A stretch of DNA of 64,000 nt from Antitrichia curtipendula (lineage: Eukaryota > Streptophyta > Bryopsida > Hypnales > Leucodontaceae). The notes beneath the pieces were generated by a model that had not been told where the DNA came from, searched no databases, and worked only from the letters and a program-made list of their open reading frames with translations. The position numbers and the translations under genes are program-made. The stretch spans positions 15,912,254 to 15,976,253 of the forward strand of contig OX579641.1 in the NCBI GenBank assembly GCA_951230915.1. The letters run 5' to 3'. Below, one piece after another: positions 34,052 to 45,777 of this stretch. Within the stretch, counting starts at the first letter, position 1. Each line of letters starts with the position of its first letter.

Positions 34052-37000
34052 ATGGAATTTAGCGACACGTACAAGCACTCGGGGCATTGCGTGTTCTCGC
34101 CCGATGCTAGGTTTTTGGCAGTCGCTGTGGACTATCGCCTTGTTATCCGAGATGTTGTTTCTCTTAAGGTGAGCAGCTCTTTGTTCTGTGGAGAAGAATC
34201 TAGGTTTGATAGCGGTTTTCAAGTTTGTTGGAGAATGTTATTGTGAGGCGCTCCGATATCGTTTTGTGGATATTGATGCGTGACTAGTATTTATTTTTGA
34301 GTCGTATTCTTGCATTTTAGTTGCAGCGCATTACATTCTTGAGTAGTGTTGGGCTTTCGACTATTGCACTCAAGACAAAGTGATCACTGAACTAAAATAA
34401 TGTGAGAACTAGTAATGTCAGTAGCCATTTGGTCCCACGACTGGGCAACTTTAGAAGCATGCGCTAGAATTGTCAAGTTTAGAACTAGGTGGCACATATT
34501 TCAGGATTGCAACTTTAGAAATTAGAGTCATGGTGAGTTGAGCTCCAGGAAGTTGGCTCTCAAATGTTTAAGCATAAGCATAAGTGCGTTAAAGAAAGGA
34601 AATGTCAAAGGATCACAGGATCTTGGATACCTAATTAGGTGGGCTCAAGAGTGTGAGGAGCAGATTTCAAGAATGTTATGCGTGAGTTTCAGAAATTATG
34701 CTAGTGTTTATCTCGATTTTTATCAACGCCTTCGTGGTGGGAATGCAGGTGGTGCAGTTGTTCTCGTGTCTTGACAAAATCAGCTACGTGGAGTGGGCAC
34801 CAGACTCAGAGTACATCCTTTGTGGTCTCTTCAAGAAAGCCATGGTCCAGGCGTGGTCTGTAGCACAGCCCGAGTGGACTTGCAAGATTGATGATGGAGC
34901 TGCTGGAATCTGCCATGCAAGGTAGAATTCAAATGGAAAGCACATGCAATACAGTTAGAACTAATGCTCCTGTACCAGTACTCAACAATGCAAGCACCAT
35001 CATTGGCATAGCCATTTGTAACAATGCATTCTTATAGTGGGGAACCAGTACAAATACTATATGCTGGCCCATATACCCGTGTATTACCAGATGATACTCA
35101 CTGCAATACTATGGTGAAAGTCTTAGGCGGATGCACACCAATATTAGCAAAGTATATCTTACACTTCAGATCTAGAGATCTCCTATGTCTTGATAATACT
35201 ATATATGCCAGCATGTACCAGTGGTTTTGGGTTCCTCACCTGCATTGAGTTCAATAATGCATTCTTATACTGTGTTGTTACTAAAGGTGGAGTCCTGATA
35301 GTCGCCATATCCTCACCACCTCCGATTTCCAACTTCGCCTGACCGTATGGTCACTGGTCAGCACGGCTTGTGTCCATGTGCCATGGCCGAAGCATGGATC
35401 ACGTGCTGTGGCCTTCTCGAGAGATGGCAGCTTTGCTGCCATTGCTACGAGACGAGACTGCAAGGACTACGTCAACATGTTGGCATGTAGTGGGTGGGAA
35501 GCAATGGGGACTTTTGGAGCTGACACTGTAGATTTGGCGGATTTGGAATGGTCGCCCACTGACAGCAACATCGCTGTCTGGGATTCACCTCTTGAATATA
35601 AGGTACTACTACTTTGCAAGTATGAAGTTGTACGTTCTTGCACACATTGAGAGGTTATCATTAAGTTGATCTCGTCAGCAGGACCTTGTTTGAAGTGATT
35701 TCTGTGCTGCTTAATTCGCCAAAGACAGTCATTTGCAGCCATAATTCGTTGTCCCAAACCCTAGTTGAAAAGGAGGTTTGGAGCGTCAAGCTTTTGTGTT
35801 ACGGCACGGTGCCCATATGGACCAAGCCTGAACACCCTAGCTTTGTGCTCCAAACGTCCTTTTTTACTTCACTAGTGAACTCCAACGGGAGAGACCTCTA
35901 CGTGTCTTACAGTTTGATTTAAAATTTGGATGAATATCTATCTGGTCACTGACTATGGAAGTGCTGCGGTCATGACCTACTTTTAAACCATAATCGACCC
36001 GATTTCGGTTACTTGAGAAAGAGTGAGGTTCAATCTGACCCGCCTGCTGATTTTTGAACAGGTCCTAGTATATTCTCCAGATGGCCGTTGCCTATTCAGG
36101 TACTCAGCATACGATAATGCGTTGGGGTTGAAGACAGTAGCTTGGTCTCCATGCGGCCAATTTTTAGGCTGTGGCAGTTATGATCAAGTTGTGCGTGCGT
36201 TGAACCACCTCACATTCAAGCCAGTTGTTGAGTTCAGTCATCCATTTGCTGTGAAGGGGATTTCAAATGCTGTTGTCTTTAAGGTGAGAACCACTCGAAC
36301 AAAACATCCTAATGCTAGAATGAGCTTACATTTCGTCTGGAAATTATAAAGAGAGACTCGTGAGTCAAATACAAATGGAGAAGTCCCGCCTTCGAAATAT
36401 GTAAACAGATTTCATTAGGCTATGAGAAATGGTTGTGAATACTGGAGCTCAGTGCTGCTAGCAGGAATACGTAACCTGATCTTCAAAATTTAACATTCTC
36501 TTCACAAGTCTGCTATATAGTCATTGGCCAGACAGTAGTGTTACATTCATAGTTTGTGCAGGAAATCGAGGAAGCTTGGCATGCTGACATGCAAGCTATG
36601 TTTATGAATGGGACCGCTGGAGCTGGTGATATGGCCGTAATAAGAGGTAGCTGTTTGCTTGACTAGAAAATAATGCTGATGCTATCTCTATTTGATGTTT
36701 TTGTTACTTTGCCTCTCTTGCACTGATTTCAAGTTAATACTGCAACTTTCTCCTTATTAACTTTTGGTTAGGAACTTGAGTTAAAGTTTGAAATAGCTCT
36801 AGACTTAGTGTGAATGTAGGTGTTCATACAAAATTCTGAAAATTTCACCAAGTATTCAGAATTTTTTTCTTATCATGTGAATAGATGCACCGAATGAGAA
36901 TCGGACTAGAGTTCGGTACAAGGTGGCTGAAGTCCCAGTATCCATTCCATCACAGAAGCCTTTGCCTGATAAACCCAACCCCAAACAAGGCATAGGTAAA

Positions 37001-37651
37001 TACTCCCCACATTTGTTCCTCTTCCTTTTGTTTAGTGCAGCTGTTCATTATATTATTCATGTTCTCTGTTTTCTGCCTATCTCTCAAGATCTACATCACA
37101 AAAGTCCCTTCCCACTAATCGGAAATTGTTTTAGTGCGACTTCAATTTTTTTGTACTCATGTTATACTGCTTAAATTGTACTGATATTGCGTTAATGAGA
37201 TATTTCTCTCTCCCGTCTGTAACATTGTACACAACGAAGACGTTGTTTTCTATTAAGACTTACGTGTTAGTGGCCAGGTATGATGGCATGGAGTGCAGAC
37301 AGTCACTACCTGTTTACGCGCAACGACAACATGCCAACTGCGCTGTGGATCTGGGACATAGCGCGACTGGAGCTCGCAGCCCTCCTCATCCACAAGGATC
37401 CGATTCGAGCTGCAGCTTGGGACCCCATGTTCCCCCGCCTGGCCGTGTGCACAGGCACCCCGAATTTGTATATGTGGACTCCCAGTGGCGCTGCGTGTGT
37501 CAACATCCCCCTGTCGCAGTTCCTGGTGTCGGATCTCCGGTGGAACCCCGATGGTTCTTCTTTGGTCTTGAAGGACAAAGAGGCCTTCTGCTGCACTTTT
37601 GTTCCCATGCTTGCTGAGCTCGAGGTTGATGAAAATGATGACCAGTTTTAA
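34052..37651 (+). CDS. WDR8: WD40 protein, WRAP73/WDR8 family, 465 aa
   Basis: WDR8 (WRAP73) partners the Msd1/SSX2IP protein to anchor microtubules at nucleating sites: centrosomes in animals, spindle pole bodies in fission yeast, and cortical nucleation sites reported in plants. Seven exons fit one frame: 34052-34168, 34749-34921, 35287-35602, 36062-36283, 36562-36646, 36885-36995 and 37278-37651, summing to 466 codons, close to the family's usual 460. Landmarks in order: MEFSDTYKHSGHCVFSPDAR at the start; the strand AMVQAWSVAQPEWTCKID; TRRDCKDYVNM (family RRDCKDYV); AVWDSPLEYK; VLVYSPDGRCLFRYSAYDN; TVAWSPCGQFLGCGSYD; the linker KVAEVPVSI; and MMAWSADSHYLFTRNDNMPT with LWIWDI. All introns are GT-AG and no lesion is seen. 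The start is set by the conserved N-terminus. The neighbouring C2 gene is convergent. Confidence 0.93.
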
Positions 37652-38224
37652 TTCATGTATTTACTAGATATCCTGTCTCCAATTCATGGTTCAATTTTCT
37701 TTTTTATGATATAAAAACATGTATTACGTTGGTGGTTTATTGTTGTATTGCTTTGGGCTGTAGTGGTTGGGTATTCTGCGTGCATGAGTTCCAACTTTAC
37801 AGTATGCGGGGGCCAAAACTTTGAGATGAGAATGTGGTCATATGGAAAAAACAGGGTTGCATTTTTATGCACTCTTCTTTCAAGTTGTTGATAGACTCTG
37901 TTCTTTTTCTTGAACTTTCAGATGTGACATCCACGCAACCAGTGTGAACCGTTGAAGCCTTAGGACACAGAAGTTACAATTTGAAAAAATATCTCCAAAA
38001 CTTTGAGCTCTTATAACTTTGTGAGTATAATTTCCAACGCCACTCTTGAACTTCGCCTAACCTGCGATTTGCCTATGTGTAACCTCCCTAGCTTACAATC
38101 GTGGCCGCTCAAAAACAGCTCATCTTACCGTGGTATATTTACAAGAGAATATTGGGGCTCAGAATTTTTGCCGACCCCAAAACAGAAACAGAAAGAAAAG
38201 AGTCCCCAAGTGTATTGATGATTC
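37652..38224. other. Shared 3' flank between convergent genes
   Basis: A spacer of 573 bases between the WDR8-like stop (+) and the C2-gene stop (-). It presumably carries both 3' UTRs. No other feature was recognised. Confidence 0.5.
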
Positions 38225-39367
38225 TCAATAATTAGAATGAAGGAGAGAGATTTCGTCCAGCTCCGAAACTGGGCCTCTGGAATCAGTCGTGGCCATGGGC
38301 ATCGCAAAGCCATAGCCCCTGTCCCCTCGCCGTGAACCATTCCTGCGGGAGAATTGTGAAGTGCTGCTGCTCTTCTCCATCTTCGTGCCCACGGAATCAT
38401 GTTGATAATATTGTTCTCGTGGTGGTGCTGAAGAAGCATCTTTCTCAGCTAAATGCAGCTCCTCTTGTTGCTTTGCAGGGACATGTCTTGACGTCGAAGC
38501 TTGCAAGCAAAGCTCGAAATTCAGAATACCCTGCTGTCTTCCAGACCGCCTTCGCACCTTTACAACCAAACACTCATAATCTCAATGAGGAGTTCCAAGC
38601 ATAGTGACATCCAGGCCATTTTCCAAGAGGAGGTGCTTAAGGTCAATCACATTCGCTTTCTCTTTGCAACTTCTAGTCTACAGCTGAGCTCCTTTGATTT
38701 TCTCTTAGAGCATTAGCACCAATCTTCTGTATCTAGAAATGAAGTCTCAAGTCTGATTTGGAAGCTTCTTTCTATTTGACACTTAGAATGCAAGAACGAT
38801 CCCAATTGATCGCCATTCTTCATAAGTTATAAACTCAAGACTTGTGCAAGCTCAAGACTTAAACCCAAAATGTCCATCAACACACCAAATTTCATTTAAA
38901 TTGGCACGTGCCATTGCACCAAACTCTGCAATTCTAACAGAAAAATTGCCAATTGAATGCAAATTCATCCACAATAATAATACCGAAAGCTTGGGTTAGC
39001 GAGAATGAGCACTAACCGGATATTCATGGAATGGCGCTCGGACAGCGTCTCCCCCGGCCCCCATTTGGAAGATGTCCGTCATGTCCACCGTGACGAACCC
39101 AATGGGCTTGGTGGACACCAGCCCTTGCCCTAGGAGCTCAATATGCAACCGCTGCCCCGCTTGACTCATCGCTCGGTCGTCGAGTGTGATGGAGATCGTG
39201 GTGTTCCACTCGGGGTTGCGGCCATGACGCTTGTCCAGAGGGGAGGGAACTCGCAAGCTCGGCTCGATCCACGCCACCGCGTACGCGGCCATGCGACTGC
39301 TGCTCACTTTCTTCAACCCTGAGGCCGACCGCAGCACGATGTCCAGCTTTCTTGCAGTCGTCTTCAT
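38225..39367 (-). CDS. Small C2-domain protein, SRC2-like, 227 aa
   Basis: Two exons on the minus strand, 39367-39017 and 38557-38225, joined in phase 0 by a GT-AG intron. Residues 7-117 form one C2 domain (RKLDIVLRSASGLKKVSSSR, NPEWNTTISITLDDRAM, HIELLGQGLVSTKPIGFVTV). The joined exons then give EYPVRRRSGRQQGILNFEL, the conserved segment after the C2 domain of plant SRC2/BAP-like proteins (usually YQVRRPSGKxxGxLNF). This supports the splice. The tail is Ser/Arg/Gln-rich and probably disordered. SRC2-like proteins bind membranes and respond to stress. Here the loop that usually carries a Ca2+-binding Asp reads KVSSSRMAAYAV with no Asp, so calcium binding may be weak or lost (inference). The start Met is set by the conserved KLDI strand a few residues on. 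Confidence 0.85.
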
Positions 39368-39440
39368 CCTGAGGGATCTAAATTCAAGGGAGAATTTGGG
39401 GTGTTGGAGTTCGATTTGTGTGGGGCAAGATTTGAAAGGA

Positions 39441-39590
39441 AAGAACAGAGTCTACCTCGAGGCTGAAATTGTGAATTGAATCCAAACAGAAGAGTGTATC
39501 TCGTGACTGGAATTGTGAATTGGAAGCAAATTTAAGAGTCTATCTCGTGGCTGAAGTTGTGAATTGGACTCTCACTGAGTCTGGAATTGC
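39441..39590 (+). repeat. Short tandem repeat upstream of the C2 gene
   Basis: Three degenerate units of about 45 bases, each with AGAGTSTAYCTCG...CTGAARTTGTGAATTG. An isolated further unit (ACTCGTGGCTGAAATTGTGA) lies near 39740. They lie in the 5' flank of the C2 gene, so they may fall in its 5' UTR or promoter. Confidence 0.6.
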
Positions 39591-40358
39591 GAAAGAAGAA
39601 TCTAAGGGGTGTCAAGATTTGTGCTGTGAAGAAAAAAGCGATGTGGGCTATCCAATTTCGAGTCTCTTCGAGCGCGTAGGTCTGGATTTTGGAAAGAAGC
39701 AGACAGAGTTGTAAAGAAAGTCAGAGACTCGTCAGAGACTCGTGGCTGAAATTGTGAAACCTGACACACCCATAATGCAATTTGGAACTGTTATTGTGAA
39801 GGGAAATTAGCTAGTATACGTACGGGAGCTGCGGTTGGTGATTGACTATCTCTGAGTTCTGAATTGCGAAAAATGGTTCTGGCGGGGCGTGTCAGAAGAA
39901 GGTAATTTCGAGTTCCCTTTGATCTTCACAAGATTCCGGGGCGCAATATTGCGCAGGACCGGATATGAATACAAACGAAAGAGTCGCGAGGCTACAATCA
40001 TGAACTGCGGTACCCTTAACCTTCTGGCACTTCGAAGTTCGATGCAAATTCGTGAGCCTCTAGCTAGTGCAAGCCACGAGAAGAGTCGCAGGTCTTTCGA
40101 GAGTCGATCCAGATGATCAAATTGTGCTGTTTTCCTCAATCTCTCAGTTGTACTCTGATGAAAAAATTCAGTTGTGAGATCAACTCAAACATCTAATTCA
40201 GGTTGACAAAACTCTGGCCAAAGCATATATACCAAAAAAAACACCAAGATCCACAACGTCACCACTAACTTAGTTAAAATAAGTAACGAGGTGTGGGTCA
40301 CTGCAGCAATTCATTCAATAAACTCGCTTTTCAGAAAACTCGCTTTCCGACGCATAAG
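39591..40358. other. Upstream region of the C2 gene
   Basis: Mixed composition with short open frames on both strands and no domain recognised. Probably promoter or regulatory DNA for the minus-strand C2 gene. Confidence 0.3.
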
Positions 40359-40602
40359 CGCGCTCACTTAAACTTCCTCCCGTTCTTTCGCTGTAGATGT
40401 AGTTTTTGTCAATGAAAAGCCTCCTCCCCTTCAACCCAGAGACAACGAACTCTTTCACTCTTTCACACTCACTGTAGAGGAAAGTTTTTGGAAAACAAAA
40501 CAACAGCCACTTCTCATTCGACCCAGCGCTCCTAAACTTCCTCCCGCTCACTGTAGATGAAGGAATTGTCAATGCGCAGCTTTCTCTCTTTCTACCCAGA
40601 GC
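40359..40602. repeat. Imperfect direct duplication, period about 167 bp
   Basis: The segment at 40359-40440 (GCGCTCACTTAAACTTCCTC, CTGTAGATG, TTGTCAATG, CAACCCAGAG) recurs at 40526-40602 (GCGCTCCTAAACTTCCTC, CTGTAGATG, TTGTCAATG, CTACCCAGAG). An open frame across it on the minus strand is repetitive and unrecognised. Confidence 0.6.
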
Positions 40603-40933
40603 CAGAGCATCCGCGACGTATTCTTCGCCGGGGGTTCTGGGAGGCACATTCGAACAAGAGGTTCAGGAGCAGTAACTGAAGTACTGTAACTTGTGTAATG
40701 GAAAGTCTGCAGTGAGTGGAAACCGCACGTTGGCGCTCCCCTTCCTTGACAACCTTGGTCTTCTTTTGCTTTTCTTACGTGTGCTTTGTGGACTCACTGA
40801 AGGAGAGCGATAGGTGCATGTGAGGTAGAGACTGACCAGCGGTGGTTTTTCACAAGTAATGTACCTCAACTCCTGTTTTTATCTTTACCCAAAAATACTG
40901 GATTGGTTCAAAAGTTCGAAACTTATATAATAA

Positions 40934-41040
40934 GCAAATGAAAGTGAAATACGTGTGAAAATAGCAAATGAAAGTGAAACATGTGTGAAAATAGCAAATG
41001 AAAGTGAAACATGTGTGAAAATAGCAAATGAAAGTGATAC
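40934..41040 (+). repeat. 30-bp tandem repeat, 3.5 units
   Basis: The unit GCAAATGAAAGTGAAACATG followed by TGTGAAAATA is repeated three times with one or two changes, then a partial fourth copy. Degenerate pieces of the same unit recur at 41527-41760. Confidence 0.9.
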
Positions 41041-41851
41041 CTTAAATGAGGTTGTTTGTTTGCTTTCTTTGTTACAGTGAGATTTCCTAGGACATGCATC
41101 TCCCGGTCGCATTCTTAGTACTGTCGGAAAGCTCATGGCGAGGAGGGGTGCATGGGCTTTGTTTGATGGCATTTTAGACTTAGGGTGCGAAAGTTATGGA
41201 TTTTTGAGTTGTTTTTTTATTTTTAAAAGTTAGAAATTACTTCTAGTTTTTATTTGGAGTGTGGCAACAGCACATGGTACACTACTGAAAGTGAAATCCA
41301 TACTTTAAGTTAGGTTATTTTATTTTGTTTGTTACAGTGGGATCTCTTGGACCATTTGTTCCCGGGTTGCATTCTTGATAACATCAAAAAGCCCTCTATG
41401 CAAAAGGGGTGCATGGGCTTTGTTTCGTGGTGTTTGAACTCACGGTGTAAAACTTATGAATTTTTGAATATTTAAAAAAATCACTTTGACTTTGACTTTG
41501 ATTGTGGCAACGGTACATGACACACTAGTATGTGTGAAAATAGAAAATGAAAGTGAAACATGTGTTAAAAGAAATCATGGCATGTTGACATGAGTTGAAA
41601 GTGAAACATGTTCACAATGGTTTAAAAAACTATGTGAACAAATGTAAGTGAAATATGTAATAAAAGCAATTGCACATGGCATGTTGGCACGTGTTGAAGC
41701 AAAACATAGGTGCAATGGTTCAAAATAAATGTTAGCAAATGAAAGTGGCATATTGGGGGTCATCATTCTTAAGAATTCATTTCTTAAGACTTGTAGAATT
41801 ATGACATGTGGATATTTAAGAGTAATAGCATTCTAGAATTTTCATATAGGA

Positions 41852-41923
<72 letters not shown>

Positions 41924-42580
41924 AAGAGAGGATTGTGCTAAAACTCATATAAAAAAACCCGTACAAAAGTAGCACATATTTATTTGGGTAGACATACTTG
42001 CAATCAACCGCTTGTATAATGTACACATGTTAGCTTTATTTGACATGTGAATGATGAGGAGTGCTATTACATGGACCCATGTGGCTATGCCCATATTCGC
42101 ATGCTAGCATCGTTGGGTCCATTGTCATAATAAAATAAAATAAAAATAAAAATAATTTTCTAAGTCATAAGAACTTTGAAATTCAATATCTTTTCTATCA
42201 TAAGTTGGAATGCCAAGAAACAAAGATTATGCCTTGTTCTTTGTAGAGAGCTTTTTGACAACATAGATAACGCGATTGATGCACAATTTTGGAGATTTCA
42301 CCTTCACAATTAAACAAAACAAATAACCTCATTTAAGGTATAGAATAGTGTACCATGTGGTGTTGCCATAGCCAAAATAAAAATAAAAGTAATTTTTTAA
42401 TTTTTTAATTTATAAAAACTTCAAAATTCAATATATTTTACACCATAGGTCCAAATGCCACAAAACAAAGCCCATGCACCCCTTCCTTGTAGAGGACTTT
42501 CTAACATTATCAAGAACGCAACCAAGGGACGCTCGATTCTAGAGATCTCACTATAACAAACAAAACAAACAACTAATTTA
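41035..42580. repeat. Composite repeat: two tandem units and two inverted units
   Basis: A unit of about 230-250 bp, recognisable by CTTAAATGAGGTT, TTTGTTACAGTGAGAT, GGGTGCATGGGCTTTGTTT and TGTGGCAACAGCACATGGTA, occurs twice in direct tandem (41035-41285, 41290-41525). It occurs twice more in inverted orientation (42303-42575 and, more decayed, 42130-42300; note AAACAAAGCCCATGCACCCC at about 42465). The middle holds 30-bp repeat debris and a (TA)n tract. It looks like two insertions of a tandemly duplicated element in opposite directions. Confidence 0.7.
41854..41921. repeat. (TA)n microsatellite
   Basis: About 33 TA units without interruption, between the direct and inverted halves of the composite repeat. 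Confidence 0.95.
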
Positions 42581-43900
42581 ATGGATGTATGGATGGTAGG
42601 ATCAATTTTAACCTTGTAAAGTCACAAGATACTCAAAGTGTCTCAAGAATGACTTTGAGGTTTATGTAGAAATGAAGAAATGAATGCACATTTTCATCTA
42701 GTCACTGAATCATTACTGGTTGACTACCTTGGTGAAATTCTCTTTTAGGCTAGGATTAGACAACATCCAGTCTTAGTTCACATGGTGCAAAAACTCCAAT
42801 TTTTTCACCAGAATGGACGAATGTAAAAATTACCCATGGTTATGGAGTGGTTAATCTTGTATTTCACAATCCCTTACTATTTGCACAAGAGGGACTCACT
42901 AATTCCAAACATGAATTCAAAATTTTCCAAATTTGATCATCCATGGTAAATAATAAGTCCCAGCTAGGTAGTTGCACAATTGCACAAAACTAGATGTGTA
43001 CTTAGCCCTGTCCCTTCTTTCCCAAAGTTTCACTGTTTGCTTTAATTTTAGATTGACTCCCGTTTGAATTGGTTGCTTTGCAGATTTGTCAATTATTTCA
43101 AAGGAATCTTGCCATTTGTTTGAGCTGTTTTGTAAGTTCCCAAGTCCTACCCCGAGGAAATTAGTGCAACAATAATACTGCTATCAATGCATACCGGAGT
43201 CAAAAGAAAATTTATAAAGATCCACACGATTTCTTGGTCTCAGTCATGGTCCTCTCACTTCATGGTCGGCCCAAAGATTCCAGTCGAGCTTACTACGGTA
43301 CAGTGGGGTTTTGTTTTGTTTTTCATTTTGGAGAAAGAGCCAGTTGTTTCTTCAATACTCATGTGATACTTGAGTGATACTTAGGTAAAATTTGGCAAAT
43401 GGTATTAAAAAATACAACTATAATTTGACTATTTTGACCCCCCCAAAATGAAAATTTACTTAAAAAAACAGTAGCCAAAAGATGTTGGCTGTAGTCAAGT
43501 GGCAAAAATTTGTGCATAAAAAAAAACATTGCTTGTTCGGTAGCAAAGTTGCATGTATCGGTCGATAAATGATCATATTGACCAGGGCTTTTTTTCTTCA
43601 TTTTTTTATGAAGTGCCAAAGTGACAATATAAAATGTTATAGTGGTGCTCCAAATTTTAGCACTCATCAGAATATTGGATAGAAAATATCACATTCGCAC
43701 ATATCACATGTCTCTACTTCAATTTTCATCCACAATCTGGCGATCTCATCCAAGATTTTTTTTTTTTTAATTCGAAGTTTTTTAGTGAAAAAACTTCACA
43801 ATTTTTTGCCATTTTTTTAGCCAAATTTACTTTATTTTTCCAGTGCAATCTGGCACTAGAAAGCCAGAAAAAAGAAGCCCCTGATGGTCACCGCAGTCAG
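42581..43900. other. AT-rich intergenic DNA
   Basis: No supported gene. Short homopolymer runs and a few fragments similar to the family C elements are present, none with a defined end. Confidence 0.35.
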
Positions 43901-44021
43901 GTCAAAGTGAGGTCAGCCCCGAGCTCATTTCAGTCGTCCGACACTTGACTCGTGACACCAGGCTCACGCGGCGGATGAGAACTGAAGGGGAACCCACTCA
44001 TCAGTCATCAGCGAAGGATCT

Positions 44022-44249
44022 GTGGCGCTGCTTGTGCCGCCACATCCGTTACGCACTTTGCTCATTCCGTTTGGAACGAGCCTCCGTCGTACTGTTCAGT
44101 GCTTCCTGGCCCACGCAGCGGATGCAAGGTTTTGCCGAAGCTTCTTTGGACTCTTTGACTTGGGCTTGCCCTTCACCCTGGATTTCCACGCCCATTTCCG
44201 CATGCACGAAAAAAGCGACAACACGTTCACAGACAGGGAGGTAAGGTAG
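44022..44249 (+). CDS. Unrecognised exon-like open frame in a GC-rich patch
   Basis: The segment 43,870-44,260 is clearly richer in G and C than its surroundings. It contains an open frame of 75 codons (ending LPFTLDFHAHFRMHEKSDN...) with a consensus donor GGGAG|GTAAGG at about 44240. A second overlapping frame (43945-44244) is also open. No domain is recognised and no partner exon is found. It could be a gene fragment captured by a transposon or a residual first exon. Low confidence that it is expressed. Confidence 0.2.
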   Translation: MALLVPPHPLRTLLIPFGTSLRRTVQCFLAHAADARFCRSFFGLFDLGLPFTLDFHAHFRMHEKSDNTFTDREVR

Positions 44250-44606
44250 GTACACCCAAATGTGCCACTGACCCTTAAACCGCCATCTACACTGTATGTA
44301 CATCTCCAAAAAAACAGTTCTGTACCTATGTGGAAGAAACGCTTTTAGAATCAAACTTTGTTCCCTTAATAACTTTTGCATACAAAATCCAAAATGCCAT
44401 GTTCTCTGGTGCGTTGGAACCTCCTTTCACTTGCCTACCAAGAGCATATGAAAAAATTGACTAGTCTAATAATAGGGAATTAGGCTCAATCAGTAGCAAA
44501 AAGTGGCGGTTTTGGGTGTGCCTATCTTACAAAAAATAGTGAAACAATACAAACTCCTCTAAGTGCACAAGTCCTGGACCGCTTGACAAAATTACTTTAG
44601 AGAAGT

Positions 44607-45374
44607 TTAACCCCTAAATGACAGAACCCATGACCATTGATTTTGAGCCTTACCACATGTCACTCAATTTGCTACCATTTTGCAACTAGATATGTATTGA
44701 AAAGTTTTATATTTATTTTTCAGGGATGAAAAATTACATGTCTTCTTTACTTCACCAAAAAAAAAATAGATTTTCTTTTTCGTGGAAAATCGATTTTTTT
44801 CTGAGGATTTTTGAAAAAAAAGTGAAGAAAAATCACATCAAATAGAAAATCATTTCAAAAAATCTGAAAATTTCACCATGTGCGTATATTACAATGAAAA
44901 ACATCTTGGTGTAAACTCAATTTCCGTGGCATTCTATAATTAGAAAATAATAGACATTGAAAATACATCCAAAGTTCAAATTGCAATAAAATACTCAATA
45001 TTAGGAATTTTTTTCAAAATTCAAATTGGAGTAGAAACTAGAGTAGATGACCTTCATTTTGTTAGTTGGGCTCAAATTCAAAAAATATCATTTTTGTGGA
45101 GAAATTTCAGATTTAGAGCAAGGAGCAACAACTTCCTAAAATACACTAAAATAGCATATTCTATGATCTGGGTTTTTTAACTAACTTCTCATTTACATAA
45201 AGACAAACACTTACAAAACTACAAACTCAATTGAATATTCTTCATAACCCACCATGAAAGGTCAACTAAGAAAAATATGGATGAAAAAATGCTTTTGAAC
45301 TCTTCTATTTTTAAATGTTTGTCATCAGAAGTTCAAAATGCCACAGAAAGCCGCCTGCATCGCTCTAGGGTTAA
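44607..45374. mobile_element. TTAA-bounded element with piggyBac-type ends, 768 bp
   Basis: The left end is TTAACCCCTAAATGACAG and the right end is GCATCGCTCTAGGGTTAA, whose complement reads TTAACCCTAGAGCG. Both start CCC within TTAA, as in piggyBac termini. The interior is AT-rich and non-coding and is not obviously related to family C. Two bases beyond it the TA-flanked MITE at 45379 begins. Confidence 0.5.
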
Positions 45375-45378
45375 GGTA

Positions 45379-45777
45379 TGGTAGAACCACCCAAGGTTGA
45401 CAGCTTAAGCAATTCCGCATATGTTTTGGAGCAGTAGAAGGCAATGTGAGTTTACAACCCTATAGGAAGATAGAAATGATGGACATTGCCAAATTTTCAT
45501 GATTTTTTTCCTTGATTTGAATTCACTATGAAATTTTGAAGCCAAAAGTTGGCCTCAATCCATCTCCACTCAATAGAGTCATGCATAATTGATCACTGTG
45601 AGAATAATTGCTACTCACTTGAGCACCCAAAGTTAAGGACATTTGACATTATGACCTTGGAGCATTAATATAACCATCCCAAAAATTAATCATGGAATTG
45701 AGTCCTAGCCTGTACTAAAACTGATACCCCCTAGTGATTGGCAACTGGGTACTAGTTGGTAATGGGTGGTTCTTCCA
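45379..45777 (+). mobile_element. TA-flanked MITE (family D), copy 1
   Basis: It starts TA|TGGTAGAACCACCC and ends GGGTGGTTCTTCCA, an inverted repeat. It is colinear in reverse complement with the element at 62879-63277 over its whole length (TAAGCAATTCCGCATATG, GATAGAAATGATGGACATTG, GCCAAAAGTTGGCCTCAATC, TTGATCACTGTGAGAATAAT). The right TA is mutated. Non-coding. Confidence 0.7.

Noticed and set aside
40315..40647. 110-codon minus-strand frame upstream of the C2 gene
   Set aside because: It is largely the translation of a local direct duplication and shows no known domain.
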